Origin: Kaistella montana
Lineage (GTDB): Bacteria; Bacteroidota; Bacteroidia; Flavobacteriales; Weeksellaceae
Assembly (NCBI RefSeq): GCF_024436175.1
Contig: NZ_JANFQP010000002.1
Location: 724,996 to 788,995 of the forward strand
DNA: 64,000 bases
Reading direction: 5' to 3'
The position numbers and the translations under genes are program-made. Shown here piece by piece: positions 36,957 to 43,600 of this stretch. Each line of letters opens with the position of its first letter. Position 1 is the stretch's first letter. The notes beneath the pieces were generated by a model. The model was not told where the DNA came from. It was given only the letters and a program-made list of their open reading frames with translations, and made no database searches.

Positions 36957-37930
36957 TTATAAATTTATTAATTTCTGTTTAAAATACAACTGTCTTCTTT
37001 TTTCCAAAATTTGCTCAGATCTTCCGAAGTACACATCTGCTGGAGGAAGGTTTTTCAAAGATTCGTGATATCGCTTGTTATTGTAGTTTTCTACGAATTT
37101 TTCTAAAGCTTCCACAAGTTCTTCAGGATGATAGAAGTGATTGAGTTTTACCACGTTTTTCATTGTTCTGTGGTATCGTTCTATTTTCCCTTGGGTTTGC
37201 GGATGCATCGGTCTTCCGTGAACCTGCTTCATCTTTAAATCTTCTTTCAGGTAGGTTCTGAGTTCTTTGATATGTAGCAGGAACCATTGTCTGAGAGTAA
37301 TTTCGGTTTGGCTTTAGACTTTAATTTTGCTTTTTCAATCGCTGTATTTACTGTTCTTTTCACATCTTCGGCCTTCATCGAATCGCATAGCTCCCAGTGG
37401 ATGATATACCTGCTGTAGTCGTCTAAAACAGTGCTTAGATAGTACCAACCCCAACCAATCACTTTAAAATAAGTGAAATCTGTTTGCCACATTTGATGTA
37501 CAAATTCTGTTTTGTCCTTAAATTCATTTGCTGCTGAAAGTAAAAAATGATTCGGTGCAGGGATTAAATCCCGTTGCTTTAAAATCCGGTAAACACTGGA
37601 TTCTGAGATGAAAATACCTTGTTCATCGGTAATTTTGTGCGCCAGTTCTCTTGAGGAAAGTTCTGTATGTTCCAAAGCGATTTCTACTACCAAATCTTTT
37701 TGTTCTTCCGGAATGCTATTCCATTGTCTTTTAGATATTCTTTTGGACGTTTCCAAGCCATCGTAGCCGTTTTCAAGGTATTTCTGATACCACTTATAGA
37801 AAGTACTTCTTGCAATCCCAAAGCTTTTCAAGGTTCGTTTTACACCAATTTCACTCGTAGTAACTTCTTGAATAATTTCGTATTTCTCACTTGCTGATAA
37901 TCTCATAAACTTTCTGTATTTATGGGTCAA
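36957..37930 (-). pseudogene. IS3-family transposase OrfB, frameshifted
   Basis: Encodes the DDE catalytic part of the transposase, in two pieces. The first (from TTG at 37930) has an HTH-like N-terminus (GIARSTFYKWYQ), the first catalytic Asp in QTDFTYF and the second in LSDNGSCYIS. It then runs into a stop at 37247. The second piece, in another frame, has the third catalytic residue in GKIERYH. At about 37262-37270 the reading TCAAAGAACTC needs one more base (TCAAAxGAACTC) to join the two. This is therefore a single-base deletion within the catalytic domain. Unless it is a sequencing error, no full-length transposase can be made. Confidence 0.85.
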
Positions 37931-38280
37931 TCCAGCATGTCTAAGCTTTTTTTTACAATGTCATAGCGCAGAACCAAATCGGCAACCATTTCCTTCAGTC
38001 GGGCATTCTCTTTCTTCAAATCCGACACTTCATCACTGGTAGCTTCTCTGACGACATCACCATTGAGCCGTTTTTTACCTGCCTCCATAAATTCTTTGTT
38101 CCAGGAATAAAACTGAGATTGGGCAATATTATGCTGTCGGCATAGTTCTGCTACAGAAGTTTCTGCATGAAGCCCTTCCATTACGATTAAAATTTTCTGC
38201 TCGGCTGTGAAAATCCTCCTTGTGTTTTTGCGGATGTCTTTTACGAATTTTTCGGAACTTTTCTTTTTAGGTGTTTCCAT
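37927..38280 (-). CDS. IS3-family transposase OrfA (helix-turn-helix protein)
   Basis: DNA-binding half of the IS3 transposase. The ATG at 38280 gives 117 residues. An HTH_8/Tnp_1-type helix-turn-helix (RRIFTAEQKILIVMEGL to IAQSQFYSWNKEF, about 22-62) precedes a leucine-zipper-like C-terminal helix (SDLKKENARLKEMVADLVLRYDIVKKSL). Its stop overlaps the orfB start in TTGA. A run of eight A followed by G (37947-37954, minus strand), a few codons before the stop, is the usual slippery site for -1 frameshifting into OrfB, and OrfB is indeed in the -1 frame. An upstream frame start at 38310 adds ten unlikely residues. Confidence 0.85.
   Translation of the reverse strand: METPKKKSSEKFVKDIRKNTRRIFTAEQKILIVMEGLHAETSVAELCRQHNIAQSQFYSWNKEFMEAGKKRLNGDVVREATSDEVSDLKKENARLKEMVADLVLRYDIVKKSLDMLD
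37947..37954 (-). promoter_or_regulatory. A8-G slippery site for -1 frameshifting between orfA and orfB
   Basis: On the minus strand the orfA codons read GTA AAA AAA AGC, giving A8 followed by G. This is the classic A-AAA-AAG heptamer used by IS3-family elements to make the OrfAB fusion transposase. The downstream orfB frame is offset by -1, as required. Confidence 0.7.
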
Positions 38281-38350
38281 AATTAAATGTAATTCTTTTT
38301 TTGAAAACACTCCTTAACTTTTATACTATATAATGTCTACTTTTTGCTGA

Positions 38351-38527
38351 CGATTTACAATTGAAATTTTTCAATCAAATCCTAATGAAAATTTCTTAGC
38401 ATTTCAAGAAAAAATTTATGGAGATAATTGTGTGTGTATTTTGAAAACTGATAGTAATGTTAATTGGACTGAAACAAAAGCTTTTGAAGATGGACAGGAG
38501 ATATTAAACGAGTATATTAATGGATAG
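38351..38527 (+). pseudogene. 3' stump of an unidentified gene, cut by the IS
   Basis: Between the IS and the next gene an open frame of 58 codons without a start ends in TAG at 38527. It reads IEIFQSNPNENFLAFQEK onwards and ends in DGQEILNEYING. The regular codon structure and the 8-base overlap with the next ATG (ATGGATAG) show that this is the real 3' end of a gene translationally coupled to the next one. It is not the continuation of the lipoprotein stump on the other side of the IS. I do not recognise the family. Confidence 0.65.
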
Positions 38528-39245
38528 AGATTACATAATTGTCCCTGAACAAAAACAAATTCCTCGAAACCAATCATTTACAAAAAAGTTAGATGACAAC
38601 TTTTGGATTGAATTAGTACATTACCATCTATTGAATTTTTATAAGAATTATCCCAAAGAAGAATTAAGATCTAAAATAGAAGCAGAAAATAATAAACCAA
38701 AAGGAAAGAAAAAGGAAATCGAGGATGTCATAAAAAGCTATATTGTACATTGGCTTGAAAATATTGATAAAAAGATTAATTATCAGGGAATTATTTTAAA
38801 CCAGGAACCTAAATCTAAATATAATAATAAAGGTTTTTATGATCTGAAATTTCAACATAGTTATTGGATAAATCATGTAACAGATAAATTGAATTATTAT
38901 GTTTTAGAATGTAAAAATTTATCTACAAGGCAGAATCTAATCAATGAATACGTATATGTTGATGCAAAAGATGATGGAGGAATTTACCGCTATTTTAACG
39001 GTAAATACGCACAAGAGCAGAGTTTTGGAGGAATGATTGGTTTTATTTTAAGAGGGGAGGTTAAAGCAATAAAGCAGAAAATTATTGAAAAACTGCAAAA
39101 TTCGTTTAAAGACCAAAATGGACGCTTGATTTCTAACGGAATAATTGATAACTCGTTATATGATAATGATTTTACTTTTCAAAGTAGTCATTTAAGAAAT
39201 GAACAATTATTTAATATTTATCATTTATTACTTAATGTAAGTTAA
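38520..39245 (+). CDS. Unknown protein, possible nuclease-like or defence-related
   Basis: A 241-residue, Lys/Asn/Tyr-rich cytoplasmic protein with no signal peptide or membrane segment. I cannot assign a family. One suggestive feature is a hydrophobic strand followed by LECKN (about residues 140-144, in YYVLECKNLS), preceded by FYDLKFQHSYW. This spacing recalls the E-x-K half of a PD-(D/E)xK nuclease core, but it is weak evidence alone. The gene starts inside the last codons of the truncated upstream gene, so it was the second gene of a coupled pair. Its base composition is more AT-rich than the flanking housekeeping genes and it lies between an IS and ssrA, all signs of acquired DNA. Confidence 0.6.
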   Translation: MDRDYIIVPEQKQIPRNQSFTKKLDDNFWIELVHYHLLNFYKNYPKEELRSKIEAENNKPKGKKKEIEDVIKSYIVHWLENIDKKINYQGIILNQEPKSKYNNKGFYDLKFQHSYWINHVTDKLNYYVLECKNLSTRQNLINEYVYVDAKDDGGIYRYFNGKYAQEQSFGGMIGFILRGEVKAIKQKIIEKLQNSFKDQNGRLISNGIIDNSLYDNDFTFQSSHLRNEQLFNIYHLLLNVS

Positions 39246-39315
39246 TTCGTTGAATTCTAAAAAGTAATTTGTGAACTCCGTTTCTTTAGCACCTATATTA
39301 GCACCTGTTAAAATA

Positions 39316-39346
39316 AAACCCTGTTAATCGGATGATTACAGGGTTT
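39316..39346 (-). terminator. Terminator of ssrA (may also serve the unknown plus-strand gene)
   Basis: AAACCCTGTTAATC and GATTACAGGGTTT form a stem of about 13 pairs with one bulged T and a 4-base loop. The minus-strand reading continues into TTTTATTTTAAC. It lies 4 bases beyond the ssrA 3' end. Confidence 0.82.
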
Positions 39347-39350
39347 ATCG

Positions 39351-39747
39351 TGGAGTTGGAGGGATTCGAACCCTCGTCCAAACAAGCAACACATAAGATT
39401 TCTACATGCTTATTCTGCAATTGGTTTTCGACCGTAAACAGAGCACAGACACCCAATTTACGACTTATCTTCTAAAATTTTCGTGCTTTGGCCGAAGCTT
39501 CCAAAACCTTATTTCCGCATTGCTATACCCCGGAATCAGACGTCGCGAAACAGAACTTCTGCGGGATATCTTGCTTCCTTACTGTACTTCGGGAAAGCGC
39601 TGAATCCTACTGTAATTCGGATTAAGCTGCAAGAGCAAACTCTTGGTCGCCAGTTAAAATTGTGTGGCAAGGGATTAAAGAGATCGCACCACGGTTCTCT
39701 GCATGCTTACTTACCCATTGATCTTGCTGTCGAAACCAGTCAACCCC
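39351..39747 (-). ncRNA. ssrA: Transfer-messenger RNA (tmRNA)
   Basis: Rescues stalled ribosomes and tags their products for destruction, with SmpB. The minus strand begins GGGGTTGACTGGTTTCGACA, the standard tmRNA 5' end. It ends in a T-arm GGTTCGAATCCC, then CAACTCC plus an encoded CCA. GGGGTTG pairs with CAACTCC through seven pairs including one G-T, closing the tRNA-like acceptor stem. Length is 397 bases. The tag frame at 39622-39651 (minus) encodes GDQEFALAA followed by TAA, with the expected ALAA degron. A TATCTTTGC promoter box lies 16 bases upstream (39763-39771). ssrA 3' ends are frequent integration sites, and here AT-rich accessory DNA lies directly beyond the 3' end. Confidence 0.96.
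39622..39651 (-). other. tmRNA tag-peptide reading frame
   Basis: Nine codons GGC GAC CAA GAG TTT GCT CTT GCA GCT and a TAA stop give the proteolysis tag GDQEFALAA. The -ALAA end is the conserved recognition signal for ClpXP-type proteases. Confidence 0.85.
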
Positions 39748-39762
39748 AATTTTTGTAAGTCT

Positions 39763-39771
39763 GCAAAGATA
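39763..39771 (-). promoter_or_regulatory. Promoter -7 box of ssrA
   Basis: Minus-strand TATCTTTGC, an exact TAnnTTTGC match, 16 bases before the mature tmRNA 5' end. No clear TTTG lies 17-20 bases upstream of it. Confidence 0.6.
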
Positions 39772-39948
39772 AACAATTATTTTCCAGAAATGAAATAGCT
39801 GCAAATTCTTTCCTTCTAAGTTTTTGTCCCAAAAAAATTAACAACAGAGGTTTGAAAAATCCTTAAAAATATCATAAAACACGTTAATGCGGGTTAAACT
39901 TAATTGTGCTTTACAAAAGTGTTTTACTTTTAATAAAAAATTCTGCCA

Positions 39949-40779
39949 ATGAAACCAAAATTACTTCTCTTACTCCTTTTATTCTGCTCATCGTTTTTGT
40001 TTTCCCAGGAATTTATCTTTGGGAAAGTTTCTACTGAATTGGGAGACAAACTTCCAGCTGCTGTTGTCATTAACATGAGAACCGATGAGAAAATTCTTTC
40101 CGACCGCGACGGAAATTTCATGATTACTGCCAAAAATGGCGACGAAATCAGGGTTTTAAAAAATACATACGAAAGATTTGTACAGAAAGTGACAGCTGAG
40201 AACTTCTCAAAACCTTTGAACGTTTCATTATCCAAAGCTCCGTATTTGATTGAGGAAATCGAATTGGCATTTCAGGCCACCGGAAATTTAAAAAAAGATG
40301 TGAAATCGCTTGATCTACCGAAAAAAGTAGTGGCGCTGAATTCTTCGATGGGTGCATACATGAGATCACCGATGACAGAAGTAGTCCCGAAACTTTCAAC
40401 GCCTTCCGCATTTGCGCAACCTAATCTTAATGCAGGACAAGCTGATCTTCTGAAACTGGCTTCTGCAGTGTCGAGTTTGTTCAATAAAGCCACTCAGCAA
40501 CCGCTTACGAAAGCCAATTATGCAGAAACGCAGGAATTTTATCGAAGGATTAAAACTACCATGGATTTGAGTTTCTATACCCAACAAGGTTGGGATGAAG
40601 AGGAAATCGACCGCTTTTTGATTTATGCAGATCGTACTTACCAATTGGCCAAAAAGTACCGCAAATCCTTTGATGTTGCACAAATCAGTTCGGAGATGAA
40701 AATGGCGTTCAAAGAATACATTAAAACCAGAAATGTAAAATCTTCTCCCGCAGCTGAAATATTTAAAAATGAAAGTTAG
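39949..40779 (+). CDS. Exported protein with a carboxypeptidase-regulatory-like N-domain
   Basis: A 276-residue protein with a signal peptide (about 1-19, ending FLFSQ). Residues about 20-95 look like a CarboxypepD_reg-like beta-sandwich (FGKVSTELGDKLPAAVV to ILSDRDGNFMITAKNGDEI), as in the front of many Bacteroidota outer-membrane proteins. The remaining 180 residues are mostly helical and match no family I know. It may be anchored at the outer membrane or free in the periplasm. The upstream TTG / 18 bp / TACTTTTA arrangement (39904-39932) is a possible promoter. It is followed 55 bases later by the SIMPL gene in the same direction. Confidence 0.75.
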   Translation: MKPKLLLLLLLFCSSFLFSQEFIFGKVSTELGDKLPAAVVINMRTDEKILSDRDGNFMITAKNGDEIRVLKNTYERFVQKVTAENFSKPLNVSLSKAPYLIEEIELAFQATGNLKKDVKSLDLPKKVVALNSSMGAYMRSPMTEVVPKLSTPSAFAQPNLNAGQADLLKLASAVSSLFNKATQQPLTKANYAETQEFYRRIKTTMDLSFYTQQGWDEEEIDRFLIYADRTYQLAKKYRKSFDVAQISSEMKMAFKEYIKTRNVKSSPAAEIFKNES

Positions 40780-40834
40780 CGAGAAGTAGAAATCTTGGAA
40801 TGTCTTTTGATAAATAATAAAGAAATTCCCCATC

Positions 40835-41566
40835 ATGAACAGAAATATCATAGCCATCGCCATTGCTTCCTTAGGTTTTATTATCGGTTTGGCTTTTTTA
40901 GGAAATGCTATTAAAAATAGAAATAAATCGGAAAATACCATTTCTGTAACCGGTTTGGGAACTAAGAAATTTACTTCAGATTTAATCGCGTGGAGCGGAA
41001 ATTTCTCGAGAAATAGTTTTGAGTTAAAATCTGCTTACGATGAACTGGCAAATGATAAAAAAATCATTGAGAATTATTTGGTTTCAAAAGGAATTCCGAA
41101 GAATGAAATGGTTTTTTCCGCGGTAGATATTCAGAAGCAATTTAATTATTCAACCGATGTCAATGGTAGAAGTCAACAAACTTTTGCGGGATATCAACTT
41201 TCTCAAACGGTTTCAATTGAAAGCAAAAATGTCGCTAAAATCGAGAATTTATCCAGAAATATCACCGAAATTATCAATTTGGGGATTGAATTTACCTCTT
41301 CGCCACCGAATTATTTTTACACCAAATTGGCCGATGTGAAACAGCAAATGATCGCCGATGCTACCAAAGACGCCAAACAACGCGCCGAAAAAATCGCTGA
41401 AAACGCCGGTACTTCCTTGGGAAATCTGAAAAAAGCAACAATGGGCGTTACCCAAATTACTGCACCCAACTCGACCGAAGAATATTCGTATGGCGGAACT
41501 TTCAACACCGCTTCGAAAGATAAAGAAGCGAGCATCACGATCAAACTCGAGTATGAAGTTGATTAA
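40835..41566 (+). CDS. SIMPL-domain (DUF541) protein
   Basis: A 243-residue envelope protein with one N-terminal membrane anchor (about 5-26, IAIAIASLGFIIGLAFLG). The SIMPL domain follows (ISVTGLGTKKFTSDLIAW at about 36-53, and DATKDAKQRAEKIAENAGTSLG near 173-194). SIMPL proteins have been linked to envelope stability and signalling, but their molecular role is not settled. The C-terminus ends right before the convergent GNAT gene with a 3-base gap. Confidence 0.88.
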   Translation: MNRNIIAIAIASLGFIIGLAFLGNAIKNRNKSENTISVTGLGTKKFTSDLIAWSGNFSRNSFELKSAYDELANDKKIIENYLVSKGIPKNEMVFSAVDIQKQFNYSTDVNGRSQQTFAGYQLSQTVSIESKNVAKIENLSRNITEIINLGIEFTSSPPNYFYTKLADVKQQMIADATKDAKQRAEKIAENAGTSLGNLKKATMGVTQITAPNSTEEYSYGGTFNTASKDKEASITIKLEYEVD

Positions 41567-41569
41567 TTT

Positions 41570-42094
41570 CTAAAGATTTCGATAGACGATATCGTAGATT
41601 TCCTCTTTAATCCAATCTGTTTTTTCGGGTTGCCAATTCGCCATTAACCAAAGATTTAATGAAGGTTTTCCTTCGCCATAACTCGGTTGAATGTATTGTT
41701 CATCGATGATTTTGAAGCCGTTTCTTTTATAAAAATCGATTCTGCGCTGGGCGTCGTTATTTAAATTTTCTGGTTCTGCTTCAAGAATAATGTGGGAATA
41801 ATCTCTGAATAGATCGGCAATAATTTCAGAGCCATATTTCAAACTTCGGTATTCGGAAAATATCTCGAAATGTTCTACAAAAACCGAATTGCTGAGTTCC
41901 CAAACGATGAGGTAACCAATATTTTTCAAGTCTTTCAGCACCGAAAATACTTTCACATTGGGATTCGAAAATAAAGATTGAAATTGTTTTTCGCATCGTC
42001 TTTCCGCTTCCGGAAAAGTTTCGCAATAGGATTGGAAAATCTGCTGAGCTCGAAAATCATCAGAAGAGGGAACTTGTAAATATTCCATTACCAT
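41570..42094 (-). CDS. GNAT-family N-acetyltransferase
   Basis: A 174-residue cytoplasmic acetyltransferase-like protein. The GNAT core is seen in YLIVWELSNSVFVEHFEIFSE (beta strands 4-5), the acetyl-CoA loop around YRSLKYGSEIIADLF, and the late RRIDFYKRNGFKIID element. The acceptor is unknown; small molecules, rRNA proteins or antibiotics are all possible in this family. Two ATG codons two residues apart (42094 and 42088) make the start ambiguous. It lies 20 bases before the end of the upstream PspC gene on the same strand, so they are likely co-transcribed. Confidence 0.82.
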   Translation of the reverse strand: MVMEYLQVPSSDDFRAQQIFQSYCETFPEAERRCEKQFQSLFSNPNVKVFSVLKDLKNIGYLIVWELSNSVFVEHFEIFSEYRSLKYGSEIIADLFRDYSHIILEAEPENLNNDAQRRIDFYKRNGFKIIDEQYIQPSYGEGKPSLNLWLMANWQPEKTDWIKEEIYDIVYRNL

Positions 42095-42114
42095 AAAATG
42101 TTTAAAATTTCACA

Positions 42115-42336
42115 TTACAAATCGAAAACGCTTGGTCGGCGAGTGATAAACATGTCTTTGATCCACAAAGTAAAAGCCAAACCTAAATAAATCAGGAAAA
42201 AAACTCCGGCAGTTGCAAAAGTGGAATAGATGAAAAATACCCGAAGTTTAGAAACGGGTATTCCCAGTTTTGCACCCATTCTGGTGAGTACGCCAAACCA
42301 TTGCCTTTCCATTTTATGTCTTAAATTACTAAGCAT
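42115..42336 (-). CDS. Small PspC-domain membrane protein
   Basis: A 73-residue protein related to the PspC (phage-shock) domain. It has a basic N-terminal segment (RHKMERQWFGVLTRMGAKLG), the PspC-like IPVSKLRVFFIYSTF, one membrane helix (about 37-58) and a C-terminal basic tail RRPSVFDL. Such short PspC relatives are common in flavobacteria and are thought to sit in the inner membrane. No pspA-like gene is nearby. It probably shares a transcript with the GNAT gene 20 bases downstream. Confidence 0.8.
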   Translation of the reverse strand: MLSNLRHKMERQWFGVLTRMGAKLGIPVSKLRVFFIYSTFATAGVFFLIYLGLAFTLWIKDMFITRRPSVFDL

Positions 42337-42510
42337 TTTAAATGTTAAATTGTATTCAAAGATAACTATTTTTCAGCGAGTACCAACGATAAAGTCAGTC
42401 GGCGCTTATAAATTTCGATGTTTCGGATTTTAATTTTTTTTGAAGTTCGGAGCAAATTATAAACCAAATTTATTTGTTTTAAAGTTTAAATGAAAATAAT
42501 GGAGAAAATA

Positions 42511-42542
42511 TTTGCTCGTTTCCAATTAAATAATAACTTTGC
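42511..42542 (+). promoter_or_regulatory. Promoter of the membrane protein / HTH / DUF4173 cluster
   Basis: TTTG at 42511-42514, 19 bases, then TAACTTTGC at 42534-42542. Both elements match the Bacteroidota consensus exactly, and the ATG follows 17 bases later. Confidence 0.82.
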
Positions 42543-42559
42543 GGTTCAAAGTTCTTTTT

Positions 42560-43177
42560 ATGGAATCAAAAAATTATCAAGAAGATCTTTCGCACATCCG
42601 AAATATGATGGAGCGGAGTTCGCGTTTTATTTCATTGAGCGGACTTTCCGGAGTTTTTGCCGGTTTGTTTGCGCTTTTGGGAGCCATTTACATTTATTTT
42701 GTTTTCAAAAGAGAAGGCATTGATTATTTCGCGGGAGACCGAAATATTTTTCAACCGGAGCTAGTGAAAGAAATTGCTTTGATCGGTTTTGTAATTCTTT
42801 TTTTAGCCATTTTATCGGCTTATTTCTTCACCGCAAAAAAAAGTAAAGCGAAAAATCTGAAAATTTGGGATCAAACGACGAAGAGATTGTTGTTCAATTT
42901 CTCGGTTCCATTGTTCACTGGTGGCGTTTTTTGTTTAGGATTGTTGTACCATCATCTTTTTGTGATGATCGCGCCTGCAACGTTGATTTTTTATGGTTTA
43001 GCATTAGTGAACGCGTCCAAATTTACCTTTAGCGATTTACAAAACTTAGGATTTTGCCAAATTATTTTGGGCTTACTTTCCTTCTTTTTTCTAGGATGGG
43101 GACTGGTTTTTTGGGCAATTGGTTTTGGTGTTTTGCACATTGTTTATGGAATTGCGATGTACAAAAAATACCAGTAA
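42560..43177 (+). CDS. Conserved polytopic membrane protein, unknown function
   Basis: The ATG at 42560 gives 205 residues with a short helical cytoplasmic N-terminus (ESKNYQEDLSHIRNMMERSS). About five to six membrane helices follow (roughly 27-47, 69-90, 108-130, 134-150, 160-178 and 180-198). No catalytic residues or known domain are visible. A frame starting at 42539 would include the promoter and is rejected. It heads a cluster with an HTH regulator and a DUF4173-type protein, and such trios recur in flavobacteria, which suggests a common membrane function. Confidence 0.75.
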   Translation: MESKNYQEDLSHIRNMMERSSRFISLSGLSGVFAGLFALLGAIYIYFVFKREGIDYFAGDRNIFQPELVKEIALIGFVILFLAILSAYFFTAKKSKAKNLKIWDQTTKRLLFNFSVPLFTGGVFCLGLLYHHLFVMIAPATLIFYGLALVNASKFTFSDLQNLGFCQIILGLLSFFFLGWGLVFWAIGFGVLHIVYGIAMYKKYQ

Positions 43178-43243
43178 TTTTGAAGAATAATTTAAGTAAT
43201 CAAATAGTTTAAACGAAGGTGAAATCCAACGGAAATTGATAGT

Positions 43244-43534
43244 ATGATCAACATTAATCAACTCAACAAAGAATTTGAAAGTCGTGTCAGATTGGGCATT
43301 ATGTCTGTTTTGATGGTCAACGATTGGGTTGATTTTACCGAAATGAAAAACTTGTTGGAAATCACCGACGGGAACTTGGCGAGTCACAGCACAGCATTAG
43401 AAAAATCGAATTATATTGAAATTAAGAAAGAGTTCATCGGAAAGAAACCGAAAACTTCGTATCGCGTTACCCAAAGTGGGAGAGAGGCTTTTGCGGCGCA
43501 TCTCAACGCTTTGGAAAAATTAATAGGAAAGTAA
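43244..43534 (+). CDS. Winged-helix transcriptional regulator
   Basis: A 96-residue DNA-binding protein of the HTH_34/MarR-like winged-helix type. SRVRLGIMSVLMVNDWVDFTEMKNLL opens the domain (about 13-38). The recognition helix is DGNLASHSTALEKSNYI, and the wing is EIKKEFIGKKPKTSYRVTQSGREAF. There is no sensor domain or cysteine, so regulation is probably by oligomer or partner. Its place between two membrane-protein genes suggests that it controls this cluster. Confidence 0.87.
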   Translation: MININQLNKEFESRVRLGIMSVLMVNDWVDFTEMKNLLEITDGNLASHSTALEKSNYIEIKKEFIGKKPKTSYRVTQSGREAFAAHLNALEKLIGK

Positions 43535-43600
43535 ATCCTTTTTTTTTATCATCAAACTTTGTAATTCAAAGTACTCTGTAAAAATTTAAATTAAAATATC

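Larger units (their letters stand above)
36928..38328 (-). mobile_element. IS3-family insertion sequence, decayed
   Basis: About 1.4 kb with two overlapping minus-strand transposase frames of IS3-family type. Imperfect terminal inverted repeats share TTAAGGAGTRTTT: 36940-36952 on the left, and 38305-38317 as AAACACTCCTTAA on the right. Weaker matches extend outward, so the exact ends are uncertain by about ten bases. The two flanks belong to different genes and no target-site duplication is seen, which points to an IS-mediated deletion or rearrangement. The second transposase frame has a one-base deletion, so the copy is probably immobile. Confidence 0.85.

Noticed and set aside
36921..38337. 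IS boundaries extended to the GACATT/AATGTC inverted pair
   Set aside because: The left GACATT seems to belong to native codons (Asp-Ile-Leu) of the interrupted lipoprotein, so the match is probably chance. I place the ends slightly further in and treat them as approximate.
39406..39804. Short frames on both strands over 39.4-39.8 kb
   Set aside because: They overlap ssrA and are shadows of the tmRNA structure.
42490..42723. A 77-codon frame overlapping the membrane protein start
   Set aside because: It is in another frame and covers the promoter; the membrane protein from 42560 explains the sequence.
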